Assembly: GCA_945900755.1 (NCBI GenBank) | Contig: CAMDKS010000002.1 | Coordinates: 1-64,000, forward strand | Origin: Bdellovibrio sp. ZAP7 | GTDB lineage: Bacteria > Bdellovibrionota_B > Oligoflexia > Oligoflexales > RGVZ01 | Length of the DNA: 64,000 nt | Reading direction: 5' to 3' | Shown: piece by piece, positions 54,541 to 63,894 of the stretch | Layout: each line of letters begins with the position of its first letter | How positions within the stretch are numbered: position 1 is the first letter of the stretch | Made by a program: the position numbers and the translations under genes | Notes under the pieces: model-generated | Told to the model about the DNA's origin: nothing | What the model saw: only the letters and a program-made list of their open reading frames with translations | The model's database searches: none

Positions 54541-55890
54541 TCATCCGCCTCCACCTCCACCATCACCTCCCATGCGGCCCGCTAGGACACTGCCCTGGGA
54601 CTTCATGTTGGCTATTTGCCCATCCAAAACTGCGAATCGCCTGCGAATGCCTTCACCTTTTTGCTCCGCTCGCGCCTCGCGTTTTGCAATCTCCGTGTCC
54701 TGGGACTTGATGACATTTTCAAGAGATCGAAGTCTACTCTTGACTGCACCACTTGCTGGGTCTCGTAGTTGCTTTAGCTTTGCAGCCATAGTTTCCGCGA
54801 TTCCCTTGCCGCCCTCTCCTCGCACGAATAATTGAGCAACGCCTTCATAGTCTTCGGCGAGTGCAGATTTAACTTTAGTCTCGTCCATCTTTAGGTTACC
54901 ATTTTTGGCATCCGTCGTTATTCCTATGTCCGCGATTGTCTGATACTTTATGCCTTTTACTCGGCTATCACCAATGGCAGCCTGAACGCTTCTAAGCACC
55001 GAGGAAAGTGATTGATCTCCGGCGAGGACTCCACGCTTTCCCGTATTTGGATCTTCAATTAGCTGCCCATGACCGAAGTTGCTGAGTGCATTGTACTTGT
55101 CAACAAACGCCTTAATACTCTCCACTGTTTTGTCGACATCGTGCGTGATGTTGACCTGCACTCGAGTGCCAGGTTCTGAACGTTTAATGTTAAACGACAC
55201 TCCCTCAACCAACTCGTCTAGAATGTTATCAATATCTGTAACCGGCACATCCTCAAAAAGCACATCTAAATTTTGACCGGCAACCTGATTTTGAAAATCA
55301 AGAAATGTGGTGTCTGCATCCAGCTTTATGCGAGCCTCTGCACCTGACTTCTCGCTAATAACTAATAATCGATAGCTGTCTGGATTATATTTAGTGTTAA
55401 TAACCATCGCACGAATCCCTGCATTCGCTTCATTTATTTGCTTCGCCACATCCGACAGTGTCGAGCCAGGCTCAATCGTCACTTCGGCAGCTGACATGTC
55501 CTCACGTTCAATTTCCATGTAACCAAATCCGACGTTCGTAATATCCTTATCTGGAAATCCAAAGGCCAATTGCTTATCGGCACGAGCCATTCCACGCACC
55601 TCGAATTCGTAGCTTCCTGCGAGGGCATCTGTTTTGCACATGCCATCCATAATATCAGGATGAGAAGACTCGACCTTCATTTTAAAAAAATCAGACCTCG
55701 ACTTCATCGCGTTTAGAGTGGTGTCTAAATCGCTTAAAAATCCATTGAGCTTGTCGACCTCCTTTTTTTCTGTTGTGTAAAGCTCTTTGCGTTTTTTTGC
55801 GGATTCGACTGGCATTTTTTCCGCTTCTATCAACTGCTCGACCAGCTTGGGATCAAAGCCGCCACCAACACCAGGCATTCTAATCGGCAT
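54541..55890 (-). CDS. fliD: Flagellar filament cap protein FliD
   Basis: 449 residues. It caps the growing filament and helps fold exported flagellin. The N-terminal coiled coil (VEQLIEAEKMPVESAKKRKE) and the FliD_N/FliD_C regions (LSDVAKQINEANAGIRAMVI, LAGDQSLSSVLRSVQAAIGD, DIGITTDAKNGNLKMDETKV) identify it. The C-terminal coil is followed by an unusual Gly-rich end (GRMGGDGGGGGG). AGGAG lies 8 nt before the ATG. It heads the fliD-fliS operon and is divergent from the GNAT gene. Confidence 0.94.
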   Translation of the reverse strand: MPIRMPGVGGGFDPKLVEQLIEAEKMPVESAKKRKELYTTEKKEVDKLNGFLSDLDTTLNAMKSRSDFFKMKVESSHPDIMDGMCKTDALAGSYEFEVRGMARADKQLAFGFPDKDITNVGFGYMEIEREDMSAAEVTIEPGSTLSDVAKQINEANAGIRAMVINTKYNPDSYRLLVISEKSGAEARIKLDADTTFLDFQNQVAGQNLDVLFEDVPVTDIDNILDELVEGVSFNIKRSEPGTRVQVNITHDVDKTVESIKAFVDKYNALSNFGHGQLIEDPNTGKRGVLAGDQSLSSVLRSVQAAIGDSRVKGIKYQTIADIGITTDAKNGNLKMDETKVKSALAEDYEGVAQLFVRGEGGKGIAETMAAKLKQLRDPASGAVKSRLRSLENVIKSQDTEIAKREARAEQKGEGIRRRFAVLDGQIANMKSQGSVLAGRMGGDGGGGGG

Positions 55891-55956
55891 GAATATTCTC
55901 CTTTTGTGATACTATTAGAGAGACAGTACGAAAACGTCTACAATGCGGGAGCTCTT

Positions 55957-56895
55957 ATGGAACCAAAAACCATTCTCGACATTTCGAATCCAAATTCCAT
56001 TGCTGACTGCGAAATCCGCGACGCAATGCTTGCGATCTCCCTTCGCAACAGCAATCTATCGTGGGACTATGCTAACGAATATCCTCTCGTGCTAGATCGA
56101 GAAGACACAGTTACTAGCTGGTGCGCCTATAAATACGGAGCCCTCGTTTCCCACGCAAACCTTTGGCCCAGAACTCTGAAACATCTATCTAGCCAGAAAA
56201 CAATCGCCATTGGACTGATTGGAAATGTTGCCACTCACCCCGATCACCGCGGTCAAGGGCACATGTCCACTCTATTCGACCACCTGGCTAAAATTGCCCA
56301 GTCTCAAAACCTCCAAGCACTAGTACTTTGGAGTGACATGTTTCCATTTTACCAAACTTTAGGGTTTTCGTCGATTGGTCGCGAAACAAGATTTGAAATC
56401 GTAAAAGATGATCGACCCCGATCCACAGGTATATCGATAGCTTCGTTGAAAACAGTGACCGATTTAGACCTAGAGGTGATGCTTTCTAGCCGGCCAAGGC
56501 TTGATTGGACCCTAGACCGCACTTTAGAGGAGTTTAGAACACTATTGAGCATCCCAGACACCCACCTATTCATCAGAAGAAAGGGGCAAAAGATTGTGTC
56601 GTGGCTTCTCATTGGCAAGGGCACAGATATGCGTGGTGTCATACACGAGTGGGGATCCACTTCTGCCGATGAGCTAGTTAACGATGTTCAATCAATACTC
56701 CATGACCTCGATATTCATGAGCTCTTATTGCTATCTCCGGGAAATTTACACCAGCATTGGGTATCTACATTTAAGTCCCGAGCAACGGCTAGCACAGATC
56801 ACCCGATGGCGCTTGGTAAACCCCTCGGAAACCATGGCGGTGAAGCTGTTTTAGCCCTTGCCCGTGGTTTCATCTGGGGTCTTGATTCAATCTAG
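55957..56895 (+). CDS. GNAT-family N-acetyltransferase
   Basis: 312 residues from the ATG at 55957 (GGGAG 6 nt upstream); the longer frame starts within the fliD leader. The GNAT acetyl-CoA-binding motif A is clear at about residues 85-105: GLIGNVATHPDHRGQGHMST, followed by LVLWSDMFPFYQTLGF. A second half (about 150-310) lacks a recognisable motif and may be a diverged second GNAT fold or a substrate domain. The substrate is unknown. It sits between fliD and fliC on the opposite strand; a flagellin-modifying role is conceivable from position only. Confidence 0.8.
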   Translation: MEPKTILDISNPNSIADCEIRDAMLAISLRNSNLSWDYANEYPLVLDREDTVTSWCAYKYGALVSHANLWPRTLKHLSSQKTIAIGLIGNVATHPDHRGQGHMSTLFDHLAKIAQSQNLQALVLWSDMFPFYQTLGFSSIGRETRFEIVKDDRPRSTGISIASLKTVTDLDLEVMLSSRPRLDWTLDRTLEEFRTLLSIPDTHLFIRRKGQKIVSWLLIGKGTDMRGVIHEWGSTSADELVNDVQSILHDLDIHELLLLSPGNLHQHWVSTFKSRATASTDHPMALGKPLGNHGGEAVLALARGFIWGLDSI

Positions 56896-56964
56896 ACGCG
56901 CATTTGCTGGTGTCATCTACTAGCCCTACGGGGCCCGACCATTAAAAAAATCCACATTTGACTA

Positions 56965-57807
56965 TCAACTCTTAAGAAGTGATAGCGCCATTTGAGGAAT
57001 GCTGTTTGCTTGAGTCAATACGGAAAGGCCAGACTGCATTAGAATATTGTGTTTTGAAAGTTCTGCGGTCTCGTCTGCCACATCAACGTCTTTAATACGA
57101 CTTCGAGCAGCTGAGAGATTCTCCACACTGATGGAGATGTTACGAATCGTTGATTCCAAGCGATTTTCAATAGCGCCAAGTTCGCCGCGAACCGAAGAAA
57201 CTTGCTCCAACGCTTCATCTAATAAAGATAAACTTCGTTGCGCACCATTCTTATCGCCGACTCCAACTTCTTCAATTCCCAATTTATCGCTGTTCACGTC
57301 AAGTTTAAAAGCATCAAAACTAATTCTATCGACGCCCAAAAGATTCTGACCACCTGTATTCACCTGAAAGTCGAGAGATCCACCAGTACCGTCAAGAAGA
57401 TAGGTGCCGTTGAATTCCGTCGAGTTTGCGATTCGGTCAATCTCTTCTTTTAGACTTTGAAATTCTTCATCTAAGTATCGGCGTTCGCGGTCTCCAATCG
57501 TATCGGAAGCTGACTGGACACCTAGTTCGCGCAAACGAACCAAAATATTTTGAACTTCGTTCAAGCCGCCTTCGGCAACTTGAATTAAAGAGACGCCATC
57601 GGAAGCATTTCGTTGCGCCTGAACCAAACCTCGAGTCTTAGCACGCAATTTCTCAGAAATTGCGAGACCTGCGGCATCATCGCCCGCACGGTTAATTCGA
57701 TAGCCGCTGGACAGTCGTTCAATCGAACGGTCTAACAATTGTCTCGTATCGCGCAAATGTCTTTGTGCAGTCAACGACGATACGTTAGTCGATATTCTCA
57801 ATCCCAT
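56965..57807 (-). CDS. fliC: Flagellin
   Basis: 280 residues, a short flagellin of the kind with a small D1 and almost no D2/D3. The N-terminal D0/D1 (MGLRISTNVSSLTAQRHL, LSSGYRINRAGDDAAGLAIS, ASDGVSLIQVAEGGLNEV) and the C-terminal D0 (SRIKDVDVADETAELSKHNI, ANSIPQMALSLL) are well kept. It forms the filament and is exported with FliS help. A GGGGGG run lies before the ATG. It is monocistronic with an AT-rich 150-bp upstream region where I could not find a sigma-28 consensus. Bdellovibrio has several such flagellins, so paralogues may exist elsewhere. Confidence 0.96.
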   Translation of the reverse strand: MGLRISTNVSSLTAQRHLRDTRQLLDRSIERLSSGYRINRAGDDAAGLAISEKLRAKTRGLVQAQRNASDGVSLIQVAEGGLNEVQNILVRLRELGVQSASDTIGDRERRYLDEEFQSLKEEIDRIANSTEFNGTYLLDGTGGSLDFQVNTGGQNLLGVDRISFDAFKLDVNSDKLGIEEVGVGDKNGAQRSLSLLDEALEQVSSVRGELGAIENRLESTIRNISISVENLSAARSRIKDVDVADETAELSKHNILMQSGLSVLTQANSIPQMALSLLKS

Positions 57808-57967
57808 AGAATGCCCCCCACACAGTTGGTCTTCTTTAAAATCGTATCATAGGGAATTTTCAATAACCAATATTTGGCCTGTAAAAATCTAAAATTTCTA
57901 CATAAAAAAACGTTGCTTTTGGCAAAAATTTGAAAAAAATCTAATTAAATAGGCACCTTGCACCCGT

Positions 57968-58972
57968 CTACGGAGAAATGACCTGCGGCAAATCTTTTAA
58001 CAAAACGTCCCCCCTAGCAGTGGCAATTTTCACGTTCCAGCCAAGGAACTCGCTCGTCAACCAATACTCGACTTGGTTATTATTATTCGTTTTTCGGAAT
58101 TGGATGACCTCACGTTTAGAGGCGCCCCCCGCCAGTTGCACCTCCGCCTCAGCGGGAGTAGCACTCAAACGAGCCTGCTCCTCGGGAGTGGCGTAGGCCG
58201 CCGCTTTCAACTGATCAAAACGCTCAAACCATGACGTTGCAGAGACGGCTGCTGCACCGTCACCTTCTGCCCCCGTCCAAATTAATGCGCCCTTTGAATC
58301 ACGCTTTACATGGCTCAATTTGAGGGATTTACCGCCAGCGGTTAAAGTTGCTGACTGAATTTCTTCGGGATCTAGAGCCATAAAACTACGTTCAAAATAG
58401 CTAGTCTCCGCTTTTTCAAAATCCGATATAACATCTCCGTTTACAAGGAGAACTGTCTTATCTGCCTGATTCAATACGTAGGTATTTCGCGACCCATACA
58501 TTTGCTTGCCAATGGCTAGCGACAACAATGATGCACCTGCAGAGTCTTTGAGGAGCAAGGCTTTCTTTGAATCTTTCAATCCAAACTCAACCAACTGCTC
58601 GTCTTTGACGTTTGGTATGACCCGAATGGCTCGGAATGGAGAAAAGACGGCGAGGCTGTCTTTAAATTTTTTCGACGCCAAAAAACGCATATTACTTGGC
58701 AATGCTTTTGAGGCCTCTGGCGTTGCTGTTGGTTTAGTTCGTGTGACTTCAATCCACCAGCGCTCTGCCAACTCAGCACGACGCGAGGCTACGACCGACG
58801 CCTCGTCAGACGTTAATTCCACCTTCTCAATGTTACCCACCTCAATATTAACGATGGCGATTTGCATTTCAGCATCACCGCCCACAGGCCGCGATGCCCA
58901 GTAGGCTCCCCCAAGACTGATCGACAAGACAAACCACCAACGCCACATTGAATTCCCACAACAAATCTTCAT
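57968..58972 (-). CDS. DUF4340-domain protein of the Gld-like ABC operon
   Basis: 334 residues from the ATG at 58972 (GGGAGG 6 nt upstream). That ATG overlaps the preceding stop (ATGA); the long upstream frame is a shadow of it. One N-terminal TM segment (WRWWFVLSISLGGAYWA) is followed by DUF4340-like repeats: VGNIEKVELTSDEA, WWIEVTRTK, VEFGLKDSKKALLLK, RNTYVLNQADKTVLLVNGD. DUF4340 proteins are commonly encoded next to ABC systems with GldG-type auxiliary components. The function is unknown; it is probably a periplasmic, membrane-anchored partner of the complex. It is the last of four genes. Confidence 0.82.
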   Translation of the reverse strand: MKICCGNSMWRWWFVLSISLGGAYWASRPVGGDAEMQIAIVNIEVGNIEKVELTSDEASVVASRRAELAERWWIEVTRTKPTATPEASKALPSNMRFLASKKFKDSLAVFSPFRAIRVIPNVKDEQLVEFGLKDSKKALLLKDSAGASLLSLAIGKQMYGSRNTYVLNQADKTVLLVNGDVISDFEKAETSYFERSFMALDPEEIQSATLTAGGKSLKLSHVKRDSKGALIWTGAEGDGAAAVSATSWFERFDQLKAAAYATPEEQARLSATPAEAEVQLAGGASKREVIQFRKTNNNNQVEYWLTSEFLGWNVKIATARGDVLLKDLPQVISP

Positions 58973-60906
58973 ACAGCACCTCCCGTGCGAGAACGTCGAG
59001 CGCGTCGGGTTGCGACGGCTCCGAGGACTAAGACAAGGCCAGGCACCAGTAGGATAGTCCCGTAGAACCATGCCGCATCTTCTTTACTTGTATGTCGGAT
59101 GCGTACGTCCTCTTCAGATACCGGAACGCCACTGGCTGCCGAGCCACCGACCAGCCACTTAAGGGAATCGATGAAGTAGACCAAGTTGCCCTGGTTTTGG
59201 ACGAGTGGATCACTGATGATCGAGGCATCTGCAAAGGCTACCACGCGTCCACGGAGGGCGGAGGCATCTGTAGCCTTACCATCCAGTTTTGGATCTGTTT
59301 TGGGGGTGGATGCTGGGTCCGCTTTTTGTTCTGCCACAGCACCGAGAACTCTCGGCCCGCGAGTCTCTTTACCTTCGTCCATTTTGAAATTGCGATTCTC
59401 ATCCACAAAAGAATCCGAGAGGCTGCGTACGGTATCATTAACGGCCCAGCCAGGAACGTCTTGCTTCGTGGTAAAATAACCAGACTTAAGTGTCAAGATC
59501 GCAGCACCTTTCTGGTCATTTCGGGCTAATATTTGCACCGATTCGTGAGACGTAAAAACGGTCGTATACAGAAACCAAACATCGGCGGCCGATTTCGTGC
59601 CCGAATAATGGTTGGTCATATTCGCCAGCATTCTCGGCTCAAAGGTTAGGCCAATGTTACTCAGCCATTTTACTAGGGGATCGTTTGAAGCATCGCGAAC
59701 ATCTGGACTAAGCGTGGTGCCTAACGGTACATCGACGTCTAGCAGCACCAATAACTTACCTCCACCCTCCACATATCGCTGAAGTACGGCCGATTCTTCG
59801 GATAAAAATGGCACGTCCCCGCCTGCAATAATAACCGCGTCTGCATCGGCTGGAACTTCTTTCGTAGATCCTTCAGACACCCCAAAAAATTTAATCGAAT
59901 AATTCAATGACCGAAGGTACTTTTCAATTACTTTAATGGATTTAAGGCCAAGACCCTCGTCCGGACCTGACCAAGTAAATTCACCATGACCTCTAGTAAA
60001 GTACAAAACCTTTCTTTTTTGAGTGGCTGCCAGCAACGCTTTCTGAAATTCCATGTCGATATTTTTTAGACCTTTTTTGGCCGTGGCCATCGTCAGCCCT
60101 AGGTCAAACCGCTCGATGTTGGTCCCAGATTTTAGGACCACGAATCCGTTTCGGTTAACCTTAAATTGTTCCGCTGACAGAGGATTAATTTCAACGTCAA
60201 AGGTATTAACTTTGAGGCGGTTGCTCGATGCACCGATACCGCCAAAATAAAGATTTACTTGGGACAACACCTCATTTCCTTGAGGAAAAAACAACGCCAC
60301 TGAGACGTCTTGTGTGAGTTCGCCGAGAACCTTTCTTGTCGCCTCGCTTGGGCGCGTTGTTTTGAGATAGCTGAGGTCCCAGGTGACATTCTTTTTGATT
60401 GCGATATAGTTTAGGGAACCAATGATCACAAAAAGCATTCCAACCTTCAGAGCACTACGCGCAGTCAGGCGGACTCTCTGTGGCTCAGCCAACTCGCCTC
60501 GCCCGTTATGCATTTGAGCCCATTCGATTCCAACACCCATGAAAAAACCGAATGCGCCCATCAAGATCCACGAGGCCAACAATGCCTTAGTTGCAAACGT
60601 GTCGGGGAGCGGCCGTGTTCCCAAAATTTTGACATAAATCAAATAGAGGGCTGAGGCACCCAAAATTTGCGATTGCCAGCAAATCGCCAGTCTCCAGCTA
60701 GGCAGCTCTCGGGTGTGCCCAAGTGCCTTCGCCCCAAGAAGACTTTTGACTGCAAGTGCAATGCCTGCCACCAAGAATCCGAAGCCTGCCCCAGAAAACC
60801 ACCAATGGGACGGAGCAGCAAAAAAATACCGTTCGCCGGCAAAGTAGAGACCTGCACCAACGACCGTTGCCACTATTCTTAGATTTTCTACAAAACGCGA
60901 TTTCAT
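58969..60906 (-). CDS. GldG-family ABC transporter auxiliary component
   Basis: 645 residues from the ATG at 60906 (AGTAGG 8 nt upstream); an ATG 21 nt earlier lacks a site. Four or five TM helices lie in the first 180 residues. A large extracytoplasmic ABC_transp_aux/GldG-like domain follows (KVLYFTRGHGEFTWSG, ADADAVIIAGGDVPFLS, GGKLLVLLDVDVPLGT), and one C-terminal TM (GTILLVPGLVLVLGAVA) with a basic end. In Flavobacterium GldG works with GldA and GldF in gliding and type 9 secretion; homologous operons occur in many non-gliding bacteria with unknown cargo. Overlaps the DUF4340 gene by 4 nt. Confidence 0.85.
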   Translation of the reverse strand: MKSRFVENLRIVATVVGAGLYFAGERYFFAAPSHWWFSGAGFGFLVAGIALAVKSLLGAKALGHTRELPSWRLAICWQSQILGASALYLIYVKILGTRPLPDTFATKALLASWILMGAFGFFMGVGIEWAQMHNGRGELAEPQRVRLTARSALKVGMLFVIIGSLNYIAIKKNVTWDLSYLKTTRPSEATRKVLGELTQDVSVALFFPQGNEVLSQVNLYFGGIGASSNRLKVNTFDVEINPLSAEQFKVNRNGFVVLKSGTNIERFDLGLTMATAKKGLKNIDMEFQKALLAATQKRKVLYFTRGHGEFTWSGPDEGLGLKSIKVIEKYLRSLNYSIKFFGVSEGSTKEVPADADAVIIAGGDVPFLSEESAVLQRYVEGGGKLLVLLDVDVPLGTTLSPDVRDASNDPLVKWLSNIGLTFEPRMLANMTNHYSGTKSAADVWFLYTTVFTSHESVQILARNDQKGAAILTLKSGYFTTKQDVPGWAVNDTVRSLSDSFVDENRNFKMDEGKETRGPRVLGAVAEQKADPASTPKTDPKLDGKATDASALRGRVVAFADASIISDPLVQNQGNLVYFIDSLKWLVGGSAASGVPVSEEDVRIRHTSKEDAAWFYGTILLVPGLVLVLGAVATRRARRSRTGGAV

Positions 60907-60962
60907 ATGTGCGCCTACTCTGATCATTTAAATAATCAATTCTAAATTTATAACCTACCGAC

Positions 60963-61691
60963 TCAACCCTGACACCGGCGCCCAACAAGGGTCCGCGTCG
61001 AACACTCTAAAAAAAACACGATTAAGCCCAAATAAAATACGACATCTTTTAAATTAACGAGGCCGTTGCTAAACGGAACAAAGTGTTCGCTATGAATGGA
61101 TAACCATTCAAACACGTCACGAAATGGCTGATCCACTACTTTTGCAAGCATCCACAAAGTCAAAAATATGACGGTTAGGAATGATCCGCCTACAGCGGCA
61201 ACTAATTGATTTGGCGCCATCGTCGATGCAAACAACGTGATCGCGATAGTTGAAGCTCCAAGCAACGACAAACAAAGGTAACCAGCTGCAATATGGCCAA
61301 TAGATATTTTTCCATGCACCATCACGAGTGCGGGCATATAGAGTGACACTACTTGCAAAATCATGGAAAAAATAAAAGCCGATAGAAATTTACCGTAGAT
61401 AATCTGCCGCTCTGATATTGGCGACGAAAATAGCAGTACCAGTGTACCCATTTGCCTTTCTTCTGCCATCAAACGCATGGCCAGAAATACGCCTGCGACC
61501 ATACTGATACCGCTAGCAAAATAGAAAAAATCTGCGAGGACTTCCGCTGACAATTTTGGGTCATTACCGAGGGCATATGAATTAAACAATAATCCCGTGA
61601 TCATCAACGAAGCGGCCACGATCACATAGCCCATCCAAGTACTAAAAAAAGCGCCTAAATCTCGAGACGCTATCTGCCATGTCTTACGCAT
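60963..61691 (-). CDS. ABC-2 type permease, GldF-like
   Basis: 242 residues with six predicted TM helices (starting MGYVIVAASLMITGLLFNSYA). The family motif LAMRLMAEERQMGTLVLLFS near residue 65, followed by SPISERQIIYGKF, is typical of ABC-2/GldF permeases, with the coupling region that contacts the ATPase. The first 8 nt overlap the end of the ATPase gene, and the GldG-like gene starts 56 nt after the stop, so all form one operon. The exported substrate is unknown. Confidence 0.88.
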   Translation of the reverse strand: MRKTWQIASRDLGAFFSTWMGYVIVAASLMITGLLFNSYALGNDPKLSAEVLADFFYFASGISMVAGVFLAMRLMAEERQMGTLVLLFSSPISERQIIYGKFLSAFIFSMILQVVSLYMPALVMVHGKISIGHIAAGYLCLSLLGASTIAITLFASTMAPNQLVAAVGGSFLTVIFLTLWMLAKVVDQPFRDVFEWLSIHSEHFVPFSNGLVNLKDVVFYLGLIVFFLECSTRTLVGRRCQG

Positions 61692-62667
61692 GCTTCACCC
61701 CATTTGACTTACCGACTGTTTTTTTGGAGGCTTGTACCAAATTCATGAACACGGCCTCAAGCCCATTGCCCTCACGCCCCATCGCCAACAAATCTGCGCC
61801 TGAATCCACAATATTTTTTGCAATCTGAGCTCGGACGTCCCCCTCACATTCCAGGGTAACCACAGAAACACTTACACCCATTTTTTGAGCGTCAATTTTC
61901 TTTGCCACCTCCACGTGGCGCACACCTTTTATGGCTTTGAGAGATGGGATGTTAACGTCCCCTTGAACCTCTGCAACAATCCGCATGGTGGTAACGAAAG
62001 TCGATTCCAACTCCGATTCTTTGCCTTCCGCAATCAGCTGCCCTTTGTCAATAATTAGAATTCGGTCACATGTTTTCGTGATTTCAGAAAGAATATGACT
62101 CGATAAAATAACCGTATGCTTCCCGCGAAGCGACAAGATTAAATCTCGCATTTCGACAATTTGTACTGGATCTAGACCATTAATTGGTTCGTCGAGAATG
62201 ATAATTCTGGGGTTGTGAATTAAGGCTTGGGCAATACCGGCCCGTTGCCGAAATCCGTGGGACAGTTCTCCCAAGCACTTCCACGCAACGTCCTCAAGAT
62301 TTGTTTTGCGTAGCACTTCGGCAATTCGTTGTTCAATTTGATCGTGTGGAATATTTTTAAGCTTTGCGACAAATCGCAGATAAGGTACGACCTTCATTTC
62401 TTCGTATAGTGGCGGCCGATCGGGCAAATATCCGATCAACTCACGAACGCGATCTGCGTCGAATTCGACAGAAAATCCCGCCATCGATGCCTGACCGGCT
62501 GACGGCAAGAGGAAAGATCCCAATATTTTTAGAATTGTGCTTTTCCCCGCACCATTTAACCCAAGCAATCCTATTATTTCGCCTTCCTTAATTTTAAAGC
62601 TTACATCGCGAACTGCCGCATGGGAGCCGTAAAACTTGGAAAGTCCTTGCACATCAATTAGTGTCAT
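61684..62667 (-). CDS. ABC transporter ATPase, GldA-like
   Basis: 327 residues. It powers the ABC complex by ATP hydrolysis at the inner membrane. Walker A GLNGAGKST near residue 35, Q-loop region IGYLPDRPPLYEEM, signature LSHGFRQRAGIAQAL (a variant of LSGGQ), Walker B RIIILDEPINGLDP and the switch His in ILSSHILSE are all present. The extra 100 C-terminal residues form a regulatory domain common in GldA/NatA-type ATPases. It is first gene of the operon and divergent from a lipoprotein gene across a 154-bp gap. Confidence 0.93.
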   Translation of the reverse strand: MTLIDVQGLSKFYGSHAAVRDVSFKIKEGEIIGLLGLNGAGKSTILKILGSFLLPSAGQASMAGFSVEFDADRVRELIGYLPDRPPLYEEMKVVPYLRFVAKLKNIPHDQIEQRIAEVLRKTNLEDVAWKCLGELSHGFRQRAGIAQALIHNPRIIILDEPINGLDPVQIVEMRDLILSLRGKHTVILSSHILSEITKTCDRILIIDKGQLIAEGKESELESTFVTTMRIVAEVQGDVNIPSLKAIKGVRHVEVAKKIDAQKMGVSVSVVTLECEGDVRAQIAKNIVDSGADLLAMGREGNGLEAVFMNLVQASKKTVGKSNGVKHA

Positions 62668-62821
62668 TTCTAGAACTCCGACTTTGCGAATATAATCTAA
62701 ACCTGATATTATTATGGGTAGTCTGCCAAATTTAATAGTTTTCGTCTAGCGGACTGACTTGTTTCATGATTTTACCAAAAAGATGCGGCTAAAAATTAAA
62801 CATCGCAGGAGAACTCAAAAA

Positions 62822-63640
62822 ATGACTACGAATAGACCTCACCTTTTGCTGCCTCTGCTTCTATTGATCACGCCATTTATGAACGGGGGATGCCGCGCCT
62901 CCCTTCGCACGAATCCTGAGGCCGGATCGGCTTCACCGATTGTGATAAGGTTGTTAAACTTAAATTCCATAGACAGCAGACGCAGCGAACTACTGTATAC
63001 GATGTCGGGCTGCGGCGCTGCCACTGCAAGTGGCACTAAATTAGAGGGCACTGGTCATGTCGAAATATTATTTAACTCTCAAAATGTACGGGCCGGCGAC
63101 TTCTGTGAAATTAAAGTACAATCCAGCGACCAAACCTCCGATTTGATAAGCTGGATGGATGAGCCTGGAACAATGTATTTGACAAAGAAAGTTAAAATCG
63201 CCCTATCTTCAGGCAAGCTCGCGGGACTTGCCACACTTCAACAGCTATATATAATAAAAAATGGCCCCAGCACGGCAGATAGTTTGTGGAAATTGAAGTC
63301 CACGGTGAAGTCACCCGCTCCATTTGCAGGAGTTTGCACCTGTTCTCTCACCTGTAAACCTACCCTGCCGAATACCATTGCTAAACTAGACATCGGCAGT
63401 GACAACACGGCGGGCACCTGTCTGTTTACAAATCTTATCAACGACAGCCTCGAGTCTACGGCTTGTTCAATTCTCTCGGTTCAATGCGGCGGGGATATCT
63501 ATGAAGGAAATTGGCCTGCGGGCACAACCGTCAATGGTAAAATTTCAAAGGATGCCGAACTACCTTTATTGACATTAGTAAAAATTGATATGAACCAAGA
63601 CGTCGACTCAGTCATTGATGTGACCTTGCCGACGCCTTAG
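62822..63640 (+). CDS. Lipoprotein of unknown function
   Basis: 272 residues from the ATG at 62822 (AGGAG 10 nt upstream), which gives a clean lipoprotein signal ending PFMNGGC (Cys about 24). Upstream in-frame ATGs would add a basic head. The mature protein has paired cysteines (YTMSGCGAATASG, CTCSLTCKP, CSILSVQCGG) and a beta-rich pattern. A similar Cys-rich style is seen in the other lipoproteins of this window (46.7 kb), but no clear family emerges. It is monocistronic and divergent from the Gld-like operon. Confidence 0.62.
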   Translation: MTTNRPHLLLPLLLLITPFMNGGCRASLRTNPEAGSASPIVIRLLNLNSIDSRRSELLYTMSGCGAATASGTKLEGTGHVEILFNSQNVRAGDFCEIKVQSSDQTSDLISWMDEPGTMYLTKKVKIALSSGKLAGLATLQQLYIIKNGPSTADSLWKLKSTVKSPAPFAGVCTCSLTCKPTLPNTIAKLDIGSDNTAGTCLFTNLINDSLESTACSILSVQCGGDIYEGNWPAGTTVNGKISKDAELPLLTLVKIDMNQDVDSVIDVTLPTP

Positions 63641-63720
63641 TTTTAATAGTTTCTGTTCACTGAGAATCATTCGGATCTGGTGGCAAAGCTCAAAGATTTG
63701 GAGGCGCGATGTTGCGTAAA

Positions 63721-63894
63721 TCATCTCAGTGCCACGTCTTGACTGTCGTTCATTAATCCTGTCCGAAAATGCGCACCTCCAAGCCAGTAAGCGGCAACTA
63801 AAGATTGAAAATATATTTGGTGGTGCATCCGCGCGGTCGGATCAACAAACTCCGGCTTGTCATCAAAAAATTTGGCCAAGATGTAATTGAGCAA
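63721..63894 (-). CDS. Possible 57-residue small protein
   Basis: TTG at 63894 to TGA at 63721. A GAGGG ribosome site lies 6 nt before the TTG. The translation has a natural protein-like make-up: LNYILAKFFDDKPEFVDPTA, then MHHQIYFQSLVAAYWLGGAH, then a short polar end. No TM segment or signal. It could also be the tail of a larger decayed gene, since a stop precedes it in frame. The opposite strand carries a phase-matched 53-residue frame (63805-63966) without a ribosome site, which I take as its shadow. The remaining bases to the window end (63895-64000) show only open frames cut by the edge. Confidence 0.35.
   Translation of the reverse strand: MLNYILAKFFDDKPEFVDPTARMHHQIYFQSLVAAYWLGGAHFRTGLMNDSQDVALR

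Noticed and set aside
57808-57967. Sigma-28 promoter upstream of flagellin
   Set aside because: I searched for TAAA-N15-GCCGATAA-like and GG-N10-GC sigma-54 patterns on the minus strand and found no acceptable match.
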